Assembly (NCBI RefSeq): GCF_021919345.1
Contig: NZ_CP089293.1
Span: forward strand, 2,294,001-2,358,000
DNA: 64,000 nucleotides
Source: Paenarthrobacter nicotinovorans
GTDB lineage: Bacteria > Actinomycetota > Actinomycetes > Actinomycetales > Micrococcaceae
Reading direction: 5' to 3'
A program made the translations under genes and the position numbers. Positions 7,729 through 20,450 of the stretch are shown here, in pieces (the first letter of the stretch is position 1; every line of letters begins with the position of its first letter). A model generated the notes under the pieces. It was not told where the DNA came from and searched no databases. It was given only the letters and a program-made list of their open reading frames with translations.

Positions 7729-8816
7729 AAATTGTCATCGACGCCCGCTTTACCAGAACGGACCACCACGATGGCATCAGCCGCTACGGTTCCAGCCTCA
7801 TAGCCGCCACGTCAAAACTCGCGGACGTCACCATGCTGGTCAGCGACAAGCGCCAACTCGCCCTGCTGCCTGACGTTCCGTATGTGATGGTCAACAGCCC
7901 CCTTTCCCCACTGGAGCTGTTCGTTGCCCGGAAGGTCAACCCCCTGGGCGCCGATGTGGTGGTCTGCCCGATGCAGACCATGGGCACGTTGGGGCGCAAG
8001 TACGGACTGGTTCTCACCCTCCACGACCTCATCTACTACGAACACCCCGCTCCCCCGGGTTTCCTTCCCGCCCCGGTCCGCCTCCTGTGGCGGCTGTACC
8101 ACAAGGCTTTCTGGCCCCAACGGTTGCTCTTGAACCGGGCCGATATCGTCGCCACCATCAGCCACACCACCGAAGCCCTGATGGCCAAATACAGGCTGAC
8201 CAAGCGGCCGGTCCGGATTGTGGGTAATGCTCCGCAGCCAGGACAAACACCACGGGATCCGGCAGCAGGTGCCGACAAGACCCTGCTGTACATGGGCTCG
8301 TTCATGCCCTACAAGAACGTGGAAACCATGATCCGGGGAATGGCCGGGTTGCCGGAATTTACGTTGCACCTGTTGAGCCGCATCACTGCGGACCGCCGGG
8401 CAGAACTGGAAGCCATCGTTCCCGCCGGCGCCAAGGTCATCTTCCACAACGGTGTAACCGACGCCGAATACGACGACCTCCTGCTCCGGGCAACCGCACT
8501 GATCAGCCTTTCGCGCGCTGAAGGATACGGGCTGCCGCTGGTGGAGGCCATGGCCCTCGGTACCCCGGTGATTGCCAGCGATATCCCGATCTTCAGGGAG
8601 GTCGGTGGCGAGGCCGTCAGTTACGTTGATCCTGAATCGCCCACTGACTTCTCTGCTGCAGTAACCGCCCTCGGTGACGGGGAATTGTGGCAGCAGCGGT
8701 CCCGCATTTCGGTGGAACGGGCATCGAAGTTCAACTGGGACGAGTCGGCACGGCAACTTCTCGCCGCGGCTGAAGAAGTCGTCAACCTGCGCCGGCGCAA
8801 GTCTGGGTTGTACTGA
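7725..8816 (+). CDS. Glycosyltransferase family 4 (GT-B) enzyme
   Basis: A 363-residue GT-B retaining glycosyltransferase. The N-terminal domain begins KIVIDARFTRTDHHDGISRY, where the GISRY segment is typical of GT4 acceptor-side loops. The C-terminal nucleotide-sugar domain has SLSRAEGYGLPLVEAMALG, the E-x7-E donor-binding motif, followed by TPVIASDIPIFREV. No membrane segment or signal peptide is visible. It starts at GTG 7725, overlapping the hydrolase stop. Acceptor unknown; cell-envelope polysaccharide or glycolipid is likely (inference). It converges on priA, 17 nt away. Confidence 0.9.
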   Translation: MKIVIDARFTRTDHHDGISRYGSSLIAATSKLADVTMLVSDKRQLALLPDVPYVMVNSPLSPLELFVARKVNPLGADVVVCPMQTMGTLGRKYGLVLTLHDLIYYEHPAPPGFLPAPVRLLWRLYHKAFWPQRLLLNRADIVATISHTTEALMAKYRLTKRPVRIVGNAPQPGQTPRDPAAGADKTLLYMGSFMPYKNVETMIRGMAGLPEFTLHLLSRITADRRAELEAIVPAGAKVIFHNGVTDAEYDDLLLRATALISLSRAEGYGLPLVEAMALGTPVIASDIPIFREVGGEAVSYVDPESPTDFSAAVTALGDGELWQQRSRISVERASKFNWDESARQLLAAAEEVVNLRRRKSGLY

Positions 8817-8833
8817 GTCCGGCACCTTGGCGC

Positions 8834-10933
8834 CTAGAGGACGTCGACCCCGTCCAGGCGCAGCTGCACCGGCCCGGCCGTGCGCTTGGCAGCGTTCGCG
8901 GCTTTGACAGCACGCATGGCGCGAGTCGTTTCTGCGGCTTCGGCATACGGAATGAAGTACAGCGTCCTGACATCAGCATCGGCTTCTTCGGCCGCAGAGG
9001 GGGACGTGCCGGTGAACAATTGCACCGGGGCCGGTCCAGCGCTGCGGAGTTTGGCGCCGGAGGCCAGCGGAGCGCTGGCCTCGAAAGCCTCGGAGAAATG
9101 CCCGACGTCGGCCCTTGAGCCGGTGACGGAAGCCACTCGGACCGCGGGCGGTAGCTGGAGCTCTCTGCGCAACGCGAGCTCCCTGGAGGCATATCCTGCA
9201 GCGTCCCAGCGCAAAAGTGCGCCCGTGGCCGCGGTGTCATCCGCGGTGATCACTACCAGTCCGCCTTGGCCGGAAGGCTTCACGAGGGAAGCGGCATTGA
9301 ACCAGCGGCGAACGGTGTCCTCCCCCGCACGCAGGTTTTCCCGTCGAAGCAAGGAATTGCCGTCGAGCAACAGGGCTGCGGCATATCCGGCGGGAGCAAC
9401 CGGCTCTGCGCCGACCGTGGCCACCACCAAGGCAGGAGTATCGGGGACCATGGCTTTGATGTTCTCGCCGGACGAGGTGACCACCGGCTTGCCGGGGAAC
9501 GCCCGGCCCAGCTCCTCCGCGGTCCTCATGACACCTGCGGCTCCCCGGCGCAGCCTGGTTCCGCTGCAGTGCGTGCAGCGCCACTGAGGAGCCGGTGTGG
9601 AGCACCAGCGGCACGCCGGCATGGCCGAACTGCTGGAGACCGCCAACGGCCCCTGGCAGGCGTTGCAGCGGGCCAGCTCACGGCATGTCTCACACACCAA
9701 GGACGGCGCGTATCCCGCGCGGGCCACCTGCACCAGGACGGGGCCGCGCTCCAGGCCTTCTTTGGCCGCCCGCCATGCCGCACCCGGCAAACGGGCGATC
9801 CGGGCCAGGGGGTCGCGTTCCTGCTCAAAGCTGTCAGCGGTGTTGAGGACGCGCGGCACCGTAGAGCGGACTGTGGTGCGGGGCGCTTCGATCGGCGCCG
9901 CCCACTGCATTTCCACCAGTCGCTGCAACTCTGTGCTGCGGCTGTGGGAGGCCATGAGGCAAGCCGCGCCCTCCTGCTCGGCCCGGAGCAACAACACCTC
10001 ACGGGAATGGGCGTAGGGAGCGCGTTGCTCGATGTGGAGGTCGTCGCCGTCATCCCAGCACACCACCAAGCCCAGATCCTTGACCGGTGCGTAGGCAGCA
10101 GAGCGGGTGCCGATAGCCACCCCGGCCGCACCGCTCAGGAGCCGCAGGAAATTCCGGTAACGGGGCGTTTGCCCATCGTCCGCGGTCAGCCTGGCTACGT
10201 CAGACGACGGCAGGACCTTGGCCAGGGCGGACTCCAACTGCTCAAGGTCGCGGTAGTCCGGAACCACCACCACCGCGCCCCGTCCGGAGGAGCGGACTGT
10301 GGCTACAGCTGATGCGACCAGGGCCGCCCAGCCAGCCGCTCCGAAACCTTGGAGGGCCGTCAGGACAGCCTTGGGCGAACCGCCACTGGCGAGGTGCTGC
10401 AGATAGGACTTGCCGTTGGAGTACACCGCCCAGGCGTGAGCGTCCGTGAATGGCTTCAGCTCCGCGACATCGGCGTCCAAATCCCCGGCCAAAAGTTCCT
10501 TCTCCACCTTGGCCACACGGGGAGGCACAGCCGTCCGGAGAACGTCGCTCAGGGTACCTGCGTAGCGTGCAGCCACGGTGGCCGCCAACTCGGAGACGGC
10601 TGGGGTCAGGACCGCCACCGGGGACACGACCTTATGCAAGGCTATGAGCGGGTGGGCCGCATCCGAGGACCCCCGGCGCTCGATGATGTAGCCGTTGAGT
10701 TCCTGGCCGTTGAACTTCACCTTCACCCGAACGCCGGGAGAAGCCGCATCAGCGAGTTCGGCGGGAACGCTGTAGTCAAAGGGCCTGTCCAAATGGGGCA
10801 GGGATGACTCCAGGATGACGCGCGCTACCGGATTCGACGCAGCCAGCGGAGGTCCATTGGCCGGCATCCGGTCGGGGAAACCCTGCAACAGTGAGGGTTG
10901 GAGCAACGATGGCTGGACATCGTGTGCTGCCAT
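8834..10933 (-). CDS. priA: PriA-like primosomal protein N' without helicase motifs
   Basis: About 699 residues, colinear with PriA: an N-terminal DNA-binding domain (VARVILESSLPHLDRPFDYSV), a RecA-like region, a zinc-binding block and a C-terminal domain. All four CxxC pairs of the zinc module are present (CETC, CNAC, CRWC, CTHC). The Walker A GxxGSGKT is absent: the corresponding stretch reads QGFGAAGWAALVASA. The DEEH box is replaced by WDDGDDLHIEQRAPYAHSRE. This matches the degenerate PriA known from Actinobacteria, which probably loads the primosome without unwinding DNA. ATG 10933 was chosen because GGAGGTG lies 6 nt before it; a TTG five codons earlier lacks this. Confidence 0.88.
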   Translation of the reverse strand: MAAHDVQPSLLQPSLLQGFPDRMPANGPPLAASNPVARVILESSLPHLDRPFDYSVPAELADAASPGVRVKVKFNGQELNGYIIERRGSSDAAHPLIALHKVVSPVAVLTPAVSELAATVAARYAGTLSDVLRTAVPPRVAKVEKELLAGDLDADVAELKPFTDAHAWAVYSNGKSYLQHLASGGSPKAVLTALQGFGAAGWAALVASAVATVRSSGRGAVVVVPDYRDLEQLESALAKVLPSSDVARLTADDGQTPRYRNFLRLLSGAAGVAIGTRSAAYAPVKDLGLVVCWDDGDDLHIEQRAPYAHSREVLLLRAEQEGAACLMASHSRSTELQRLVEMQWAAPIEAPRTTVRSTVPRVLNTADSFEQERDPLARIARLPGAAWRAAKEGLERGPVLVQVARAGYAPSLVCETCRELARCNACQGPLAVSSSSAMPACRWCSTPAPQWRCTHCSGTRLRRGAAGVMRTAEELGRAFPGKPVVTSSGENIKAMVPDTPALVVATVGAEPVAPAGYAAALLLDGNSLLRRENLRAGEDTVRRWFNAASLVKPSGQGGLVVITADDTAATGALLRWDAAGYASRELALRRELQLPPAVRVASVTGSRADVGHFSEAFEASAPLASGAKLRSAGPAPVQLFTGTSPSAAEEADADVRTLYFIPYAEAAETTRAMRAVKAANAAKRTAGPVQLRLDGVDVL

Positions 10934-10980
10934 GCCCGTCACCTCCAACTCATCACACGGAAGACCGCTTCACTGTCAAC

Positions 10981-11023
10981 GAGAGATGCCCGCAGCGGGA
11001 TTGACCCGCTGCGGGCATCTCTC
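10981..11023. terminator. 19-bp hairpin between metK and priA
   Basis: Perfect inverted repeat GAGAGATGCCCGCAGCGGG (10981-10999) with its complement (11005-11023) around a 5-nt loop. It separates metK from priA on the minus strand. There is no U-tract, so it may terminate inefficiently or with help of Rho-like factors. Confidence 0.6.
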
Positions 11024-11082
11024 TGGCTAAAGCCAATCACGAACCACCGACAAAACAACATCGAGGCGGTCCGCGGGACACA

Positions 11083-12312
11083 TCAGGCGTTGAAGTATTC
11101 CTTCAGGTCCGCAACGCGGTCCAGCCGCTCCCAGGTGAAGTCGGGCTCTTCCCGTCCGAAGTGGCCGTGTGCAGCAGTCTTGGCGTAGATGGGCCGCTTG
11201 AGGTCCAGGGCATCGATGATGGCGCGGGGACGGAGATCAAAGAGTTCGTCGATCGCTTCGCTGATACGGGCAGGGTCCACAGTCTCCGTGCCGAAGGTCT
11301 CAACGTAGGTTCCCACAGGCCGGGCCTGGCCAATGGCGTAGGCGATCTGGATCTCGGCGCGCTTGGCGAGACCGGCAGCCACGACGTTCTTGGCGACCCA
11401 ACGCATGGCGTAGGCAGCAGAACGGTCCACCTTCGACGGATCCTTGCCGGAGAACGCACCGCCGCCGTGGCGGGAGAATCCGCCATAGGTGTCCACGATG
11501 ATCTTGCGCCCGGTCAGACCGGCATCCCCGACGGGGCCGCCGATGACGAAAGCGCCTGCAGGGTTCAGGATGTTGACCGTGCGGGAGAGGTCAAGGTTTG
11601 ACGCTGCCAGCACGGGTTCGATGACGTAGCTTGCGAGGTCCGCGCGGAGCTGATCAAGGCTTGCTTCCTCAGCGTGCTGGCTGGAGATCACAACGGTTTC
11701 AACGGAAACCGGCCGGTCGCCGTCGTACCCTACCGTCACCTGGGTCTTGCCGTCGGGCCGCAGGTAGGCAAGTTCGCCGTTCTTGCGGACTTCGGTCAGA
11801 CGCTCCGAAAGGCGGTGCGCCAACCAGATGGGAGTCGGCATGTAGGACGCCGTTTCATCGCTGGCGTAACCGAACATGATGCCTTGGTCGCCGGCACCCT
11901 GGAGGTCGTAGTCGTCCTCCTGGCGTCCTTCACGGGCCTCAAGCGAGTTGAAGACCCCGCCCGCGATGTCGTTGGACTGCTGGCCGATCGAGACCGAAAC
12001 GCCACAGCGGGCGCCGTCGAAACCGTTGGCCGAGGAGTCATAGCCGATTCCGAGGATGGTCTCACGGACGATCTGCGGAATTTCGACGTAAGCATCAGTG
12101 GTGACCTCGCCGGCCACATGCACCAAGCCGGTTGTGGCCATGGTCTCAACGGCCACGCGGGATTCAGGATCCGCGGCCAGCAACGCGTCAAGAATGGAGT
12201 CGCTGATCTGGTCGCAGATCTTGTCCGGGTGCCCTTCAGTAACCGACTCGGAAGTGAAGAGGCGGAGCTTGGACGGGGTGCCATGGTGTTCATGGTGCAG
12301 CGGTAAAGTCAC
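11083..12312 (-). CDS. metK: Methionine adenosyltransferase (S-adenosylmethionine synthetase)
   Basis: Makes S-adenosylmethionine from methionine and ATP. The 409-residue protein carries the N-terminal motif [17 protein letters not shown] (about residues 28-44), the hexapeptide region [12 protein letters not shown] near residue 136, and the glycine-rich phosphate loop [16 protein letters not shown] near residue 280. GTG start with AAGGTGG 4 nt upstream. It follows coaBC by 76 nt; that gap contains a 12-bp palindrome close to the start codon. Confidence 0.97.
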   Translation of the reverse strand: MTLPLHHEHHGTPSKLRLFTSESVTEGHPDKICDQISDSILDALLAADPESRVAVETMATTGLVHVAGEVTTDAYVEIPQIVRETILGIGYDSSANGFDGARCGVSVSIGQQSNDIAGGVFNSLEAREGRQEDDYDLQGAGDQGIMFGYASDETASYMPTPIWLAHRLSERLTEVRKNGELAYLRPDGKTQVTVGYDGDRPVSVETVVISSQHAEEASLDQLRADLASYVIEPVLAASNLDLSRTVNILNPAGAFVIGGPVGDAGLTGRKIIVDTYGGFSRHGGGAFSGKDPSKVDRSAAYAMRWVAKNVVAAGLAKRAEIQIAYAIGQARPVGTYVETFGTETVDPARISEAIDELFDLRPRAIIDALDLKRPIYAKTAAHGHFGREEPDFTWERLDRVADLKEYFNA

Positions 12313-12335
12313 TCGACCACCTTACTGGGTTGCGG

Positions 12336-12347
12336 GATCACGTGATC
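12336..12347. promoter_or_regulatory. 12-bp palindrome GATCACGTGATC upstream of metK
   Basis: A perfect dyad centred 30 nt before the metK start codon in the coaBC-metK gap. Perfect 12-bp palindromes are frequently transcription-factor sites. No regulator is suggested by neighbours, and chance occurrence cannot be excluded. Confidence 0.3.
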
Positions 12348-12388
12348 TGCCGTGTGTCCCTTTGCGAAGAATTCAGGCGTGGGCTCAG

Positions 12389-13648
12389 TCACATGGCCGG
12401 GAAGACCTGTGCGAGTTCGGCGCCAACCCGGTCAATCACTGCGGCGGCGACGTCTGTCTTGGACCCGGCAGCGGACTGCGGCTCAGCGCCGTGGCCGGAA
12501 AGGATGACCACAGAGTTGTCGTCCTGCCCGAAGACCCGGCCAACACCCACCTGATTGACAACGAGGAGGTCGCAGCCCTTGCGTTTGAGTTTGGCTGCCG
12601 CATGCTCCAGTACATCGCCCTGCGCGTCCCCGGTTTCCGCCGCAAAGCCGACAATCAACTGCCGGCCGCCTTCAGCGGTCCGCCTCTGTACAAGCTCGCG
12701 CAGGATGTCAGGATTCCGGACCAGGCGCACAACAGGTGCGTCCTCGCCGTCGACCTTCTTGATTTTCGTGTCCGAAACCTCTGCCGGACGGAAGTCCGCA
12801 ACCGCCGCAGCCATGATGACGACGTCGGAATCCACTGCCGCTTTCAGCGCGGCCTCGCGCAGTTCCAGGGCTGACTCAATGCGGACAAGCTCGACGCCGG
12901 CCGGCGGCTCTACATCCATGTGCGCGGCCAGGAAACGGACTTTGGCGCCGGCGGCCAAGGCAGCGGCGGCCAAGGCAGCGCCCTGCTTGCCCGAGGAACG
13001 GTTGCCCAGGAACCTGACCGGGTCCAGGGCTTCCCTGGTTCCACCGGCGGAAATCGTAACTGTCCTGCCCACGAGTGATGCGTGCGTCGCCGACGCCGGT
13101 GGGGCACTATCCGACGTACCGGAGGCCTCTGCCAAGGCAATGGCCGCAGCAAAGATGGCGTCCGGCTCCGGGAGCCTGCCCGGACCCGAATCGGCACCCG
13201 TGAGTCGCCCGGAAGCAGGTTCCAGAACCGTTGCTCCCCGGCTGCGCAACGTTTCCACATTGGCTTGGGTCGCCGCGTGCTGCCACATTTCGGTGTGCAT
13301 CGCGGGCGCGAAGAGTACCGGGCCATGGGCCATCAGCAGGGTGTTGGTGAGGAGGTCGTTTGCTTGCCCGGTGGCCGCCCGGGCCAGGAGATCGGCGGTG
13401 GCGGGAGCAATGACAATCAGGTCGGCTTGGTGCCCCAGGCGCACATGGTTGACCTTGTCGACGTCGTCGAAGACGCTGTTGCTCACCGGGTTGCCGGAGA
13501 GGGCCTCCCACGTGGCAACCCCGACAAAACGGGTGGCTGCTTCCGTGGGAATGACCGTCACCTGATGGCCGGCTTCAGTAAAAAGCCGGAGGAGCGATGC
13601 AACCTTGTAGGCTGCAATCCCTCCCCCGACTCCGAGGACTATGCGCAC
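12389..13648 (-). CDS. coaBC: Bifunctional phosphopantothenoylcysteine decarboxylase / phosphopantothenate--cysteine ligase
   Basis: Two consecutive coenzyme A steps in one 419-residue protein. The N-terminal flavoprotein decarboxylase (residues 1-185) starts RIVLGVGGGIAAYKVASLLR. It has His in SVFDDVDKVNHVRLG and the PAMHTEMW segment, a variant of the usual PxMNxxMW with His for Asn. The substrate flap reads GRLTGADSGPGRLPEP without the Cys found in E. coli Dfp. The C-terminal ligase domain has ISAGGTREALDPVRF and NRSSGKQGAALA. GTG start with GGAGG 5 nt upstream. It is followed by metK and preceded by rpoZ. Confidence 0.94.
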   Translation of the reverse strand: MRIVLGVGGGIAAYKVASLLRLFTEAGHQVTVIPTEAATRFVGVATWEALSGNPVSNSVFDDVDKVNHVRLGHQADLIVIAPATADLLARAATGQANDLLTNTLLMAHGPVLFAPAMHTEMWQHAATQANVETLRSRGATVLEPASGRLTGADSGPGRLPEPDAIFAAAIALAEASGTSDSAPPASATHASLVGRTVTISAGGTREALDPVRFLGNRSSGKQGAALAAAALAAGAKVRFLAAHMDVEPPAGVELVRIESALELREAALKAAVDSDVVIMAAAVADFRPAEVSDTKIKKVDGEDAPVVRLVRNPDILRELVQRRTAEGGRQLIVGFAAETGDAQGDVLEHAAAKLKRKGCDLLVVNQVGVGRVFGQDDNSVVILSGHGAEPQSAAGSKTDVAAAVIDRVGAELAQVFPAM

Positions 13649-13675
13649 GTGACCTCCGTCAACAGGCAGTCTGCT

Positions 13676-13936
13676 TTATTCTGCGGGCTCGATCGGCGTG
13701 GAAACCAGAAGGCCTTCGTTGATCTCGCGGAGGGCGATCGAGAGCGACTTCTCGTTCAGCTTGGTGTCAACCAAGGGACCGACGTACTCGAACAGGCCCT
13801 CGTGCAGCTGGGCGTAGTAAGCGTTGATCTGGCGGGCACGCTTGGCGCCGAAGATCACCAGGCCGTACTTGGAATCGGCAGCCTCAAGCAGCGAATCGAT
13901 CGGCGGGTTGATGATGCCTTCAAGGTTCGTGGACAC
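13676..13936 (-). CDS. rpoZ: DNA-directed RNA polymerase subunit omega
   Basis: The 86-residue omega subunit, which chaperones beta' assembly. The sequence [20 protein letters not shown], then [14 protein letters not shown], then [16 protein letters not shown] matches the conserved omega helices. GTG start with GGAGA 5 nt upstream. It sits between gmk and coaBC, the standard actinobacterial order. Confidence 0.95.
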   Translation of the reverse strand: MSTNLEGIINPPIDSLLEAADSKYGLVIFGAKRARQINAYYAQLHEGLFEYVGPLVDTKLNEKSLSIALREINEGLLVSTPIEPAE

Positions 13937-13974
13937 GAATTCTCCAAATTCTAGCGGGCCAACAAACAGGCGCT

Positions 13975-14547
13975 TTAGCGCCCGTGCGGGGTAAGCCCCA
14001 TGAGTGAAACAAGCTCGTCCGCTGCCCGGCGAACGTCGTCATTAATGACGGTGTGGTCAAACTCCGGTTCAGCAGCAAGTTCCAGTTTAGCGGTTTCCAG
14101 CCTCCGCTGCTGTTCCTCCGCGGTTTCCGTGCCGCGGCCAACCAGCCGGCGGACCATTTCGTCCCAGCTGGGCGGGGCCAGGAAGACGAAGTTGGCGTCG
14201 GGCACAGCCGCCTTGACCTGCCGCGCCCCCTGGAGGTCGATCTCGAGGAGGACGGACTTACCTTCGGCGATCGCGGCGTTGACAGTGCTGCGAAGGGTGC
14301 CGTAGCGGTTCTGGCCGTGAACTACGGCCCACTCCAGCAGTTCGCCGTCGGCTACCAGGGCATCGAACTCTTCGGCTGACTTGAAGAAGTAATGGACACC
14401 ATCCTTTTCACCCGGACGGGCGGCCCTGGTGGTGGCTGAAACCGAAAGCCAAACCTCTGGATAGTTATCCCTGATGTACGTGGATACGGTTCCTTTGCCA
14501 ACGGCAGTGGGGCCTGCAAGGACGGTCAGTCCAGGATTCTTGCTCAC
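13975..14547 (-). CDS. gmk: Guanylate kinase
   Basis: Phosphorylates GMP/dGMP to the diphosphate with ATP. The 190-residue protein has the P-loop [14 protein letters not shown] (residues 12-25). The GMP-binding domain contains [21 protein letters not shown], a guanylate kinase signature region, and a LID near [18 protein letters not shown] start with GAAGGA upstream. It is 21 nt downstream of mihF and probably co-transcribed with it, rpoZ and coaBC. Confidence 0.96.
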   Translation of the reverse strand: MSKNPGLTVLAGPTAVGKGTVSTYIRDNYPEVWLSVSATTRAARPGEKDGVHYFFKSAEEFDALVADGELLEWAVVHGQNRYGTLRSTVNAAIAEGKSVLLEIDLQGARQVKAAVPDANFVFLAPPSWDEMVRRLVGRGTETAEEQQRRLETAKLELAAEPEFDHTVINDDVRRAADELVSLMGLTPHGR

Positions 14548-14568
14548 GGATTCCTTCGGGGAGATGCG

Positions 14569-14895
14569 TCAAACGCTTTGTTGGGTATCCATAAAATCTA
14601 CCAGCGCCCGGGCCTGGTGGATTCCCAACCCCCTGATACGCCGGGATCCGGCAATACCGATATCCGCCATGATCCCGGCCGCCCGGACGGGACCAATCCC
14701 CGGCAGGGCTTCCAGTAACTCCACCACACGCATGCGCGCGATCGCTTCGTCAGTGGCGCCTGAGGAGATCAACTCCGCGATGCTCACTTCTCCACGCTTC
14801 AGCCGCTCCTTGGCCGCGGCCCGCACGGCCCGGGCCTTGGCAGCCTTTTCCAACGCATCGGCACGCTCTTGCGGTGTCAGCTCTTTCAGGCCCAC
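14569..14895 (-). CDS. mihF: Integration host factor, actinobacterial type
   Basis: A 108-residue nucleoid-associated DNA-binding protein restricted to Actinobacteria and unrelated to the alpha/beta IHF of enterobacteria. The N-terminal basic helix (ALEKAAKARAVRAAAKERL) is followed by the helix-two-turn-helix region EALPGIGPVRAAGIMADIGI and a basic segment, RRIRGLGIHQARALVDF. It lies directly upstream of gmk, as in mycobacteria, where the orthologue is essential. GTG 14895 is the most likely start, with AGGGG 7 nt upstream. Confidence 0.93.
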   Translation of the reverse strand: MGLKELTPQERADALEKAAKARAVRAAAKERLKRGEVSIAELISSGATDEAIARMRVVELLEALPGIGPVRAAGIMADIGIAGSRRIRGLGIHQARALVDFMDTQQSV

Positions 14896-14987
14896 TGCCG
14901 AACCCCTGTCAGATCGAGTTTGTGATGCAGATCACGCGACTGATCCCGAACCTACCGCCAGGGGCGCAGTTGCGCAATGCGTTAGAC

Positions 14988-15050
14988 CAACGCGGGGTCA
15001 CTTATGGCCGGTAGTCAGGCCCATCATGGGCCAAAAGTGACCCCGCGTTG
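14988..15050 (-). terminator. Long hairpin after pyrF
   Basis: CAACGCGGGGTCACTT (14988-15003) pairs perfectly with 15035-15050. The stem extends inward with one A/A mismatch through 15009/15029. The 3' half also contains the small dyad GGCCCATcATGGGCC (15018-15032). It begins 3 nt after the pyrF stop and marks the 3' end of the pyrimidine operon, ahead of mihF. Confidence 0.65.
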
Positions 15051-15052
15051 CC

Positions 15053-15917
15053 TTAGGAACGAAGCCCGGCCAGGGTCTCCCCGGCTGCGGCGCGCAAAGC
15101 CGGAATGGACGGACCTGCTGCCAGGATTCCCCGGCTGGAGGTGGCCAGGACCTGCGGATACGCGTCAGCGAAGGTCGCACGGAGGTCGGCAGGCGTCGCG
15201 CCCTGGGCTCCGAGTCCCGGCGCAAGGATAGCTCCGCGGACCGGGCCAAGCTCGATGCCCAGATCTGTCAGGGCCGAGCCGATAGTGGCACCGACCACCA
15301 GGCCCACCGATCCCAGTGCACCCTCATAACGCTGGTTCTCCGCAGCGGCTGCGGCCACGATCCTGCGGGCCACGGAGTGTTCGCCTCCGACGTGCTGAAC
15401 CGACTTTCCCTCGGGGTTCGATGTCAGCGCAAGCACGAACACACCCCGGCCGTTCCGGGCTGCGAGATCCAGGGCGGGACGCAGCGACTCAAATCCCAGG
15501 TACGGACTCAACGTCACCGAATCCGCAGCCAACGACGACCCATCCCGCAGCCAGGCATCCGCATAGGCCGCCATGGTGGAACCGATATCGCCACGCTTGG
15601 CATCAGCAATGCTGAGCACCCCGGCGTCCGCTGAGGCCGCAAGCGTTCGTTCCAGGACAGCCATGCCGGCCGAACCGTGGCGTTCGTACAGCGCCACCTG
15701 CGGCTTCACCGCGGCAGCGAGGGAAGCCACCGCCTCAACCACCGAGAGCGAGAAGCGCTCCAGCCCCGCGACGTCGTCGTTCAAACCCCAGTCCGCCAGG
15801 AGCTGCGGGTGCGGATCAATCCCGACGCACAGCGGACCGCGGGAGGCCATGGCGGCAGCCAGCCGGGAGCCGAAAGACTCCCGGACCGGCTGCTGTGCCT
15901 GCTGTGATGCTGCAGTC

Positions 15918-15925
<8 letters not shown>
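15053..15925 (-). CDS. pyrF: Orotidine 5'-phosphate decarboxylase (type 2)
   Basis: Last step of UMP synthesis: decarboxylates OMP. The 290-residue length and the motif [20 protein letters not shown] (near residue 105, with the catalytic Lys and two Asp) identify the longer type 2 family. [11 protein letters not shown] near residue 35 is the N-terminal substrate-binding segment. Its start overlaps the carB stop by 8 nt, so it is translationally coupled at the end of the pyr operon. Confidence 0.96.
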
Positions 15926-19225
<3,300 letters not shown>

Positions 19226-19226
<1 letters not shown>

Positions 19227-20446
19227 TACTTCTTGTCCTCAGTCTTGGAGTCGTTGTTCTTTGCGGGAGCGGCGGCTTTGGTATCGGCCATGAGGTCGAT
19301 GAAGCGGTCGAAGAGGTACGCGGCGTCGTGCGGGCCGGCGGCAGCCTCCGGGTGGTACTGGACCGAGAAGGCCGGGATGTCGAGGCAGGCAAGGCCTTCG
19401 ACGACGTCGTCGTTCAGCGAGACGTGGCTGACCTCCACACGGCCGTAACGCTCCTCCGGCGCCACCGTGGATCCGTTCAGCGGCGCGTCCACTGCGAAGC
19501 CGTGGTTCTGGGAGGTGATTTCCACCTTCCCTGTACGGCGGTCCATCACGGGCTGGTTGATGCCGCGGTGGCCATAGCGGAGCTTGTACGTGCCAAAGCC
19601 CAGGGCGCGGCCCAGGATCTGGTTGCCGAAGCAGATTCCGAAGTACGGCAGCTTCTCGTCCAGCACCGAACGCAGCAGGGAAACCTGGTGGTCGGCAGTG
19701 GCGGGGTCGCCGGGGCCGTTGGACATGAAGAAGCCATCGGGCTTGACCGCGTTCACGTCCTCAAGCGTGGACGTGGCAGGCAGGACGTGCACGCGCACGC
19801 CGCGCTCGGCGAAACGCACGGGAGTCATTGCCTTGATGCCGAGGTCCACAGCGGCGATGGAGAAGCGGGGTTCGCCTTCCCAGCCGTGGTCCTTGGGTTC
19901 GACCACGTAGGCCTCGTCGATGGAGACTTCCTCGGCAAGGGCTGCGCCCTCCATGGGCGCGCTGGCCAGGACGGCGTCCAACAATTCCTTGTCGGTGGCC
20001 CGGGCGGCCTCGCCGGAGAAGATACCGGCCCGCATGGTCTTGTGCTCGCGGAGGTGGCGCGTGATGGCACGGGTGTCCACGCCCTGGATGCCCACGATGC
20101 CCTGTTCGACGAGTTCCTCGTCCAGGCTTCGCTCCGAGCGCCAGTTGGAAGGCCGGCGCGCGGCATCACGGACAATGTACCCGGCCACCCAGATGCGGCG
20201 GGATTCAGCGTCTTCGCTGTTAACCCCGGTGTTGCCGATGTGCGGCGCAGTCTGGACGACCAACTGGCGGGCGTACGAGGGGTCGGTGATGGTCTCCTGG
20301 TAGCCGGTCATGCCGGTGGCGAAGACGGCCTCTCCCAGTGCGGTTCCCTGGGCGCCGTAGCTGCGGCCGCGGAACATGCGGCCGTCTTCGAGCACCAGTA
20401 CTGCTGCGGAGGGGGTGGTTTTGGTGGCTGTGTTACTTTCCGTCAC
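19226..20446 (-). CDS. carA: Carbamoyl-phosphate synthase small subunit (glutaminase)
   Basis: Hydrolyses glutamine to supply ammonia to CarB. The N-terminal CPSase small-chain domain contains [17 protein letters not shown] and [17 protein letters not shown]. The C-terminal class I glutamine amidotransferase has the nucleophile Cys in [16 protein letters not shown] and the His-Glu pair in [14 protein letters not shown] prefer GTG 20446, 4 nt after the preceding stop codon; ATG 20470 (8 residues longer, overlapping the upstream gene) is the alternative. It lies in the pyr operon between the PH-like gene and carB. Confidence 0.96.
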
Positions 20447-20450
20447 TTTA

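Noticed and set aside
12313..12388. SAM riboswitch upstream of metK
   Set aside because: The coaBC-metK gap is only 76 nt and has no multi-stem junction.
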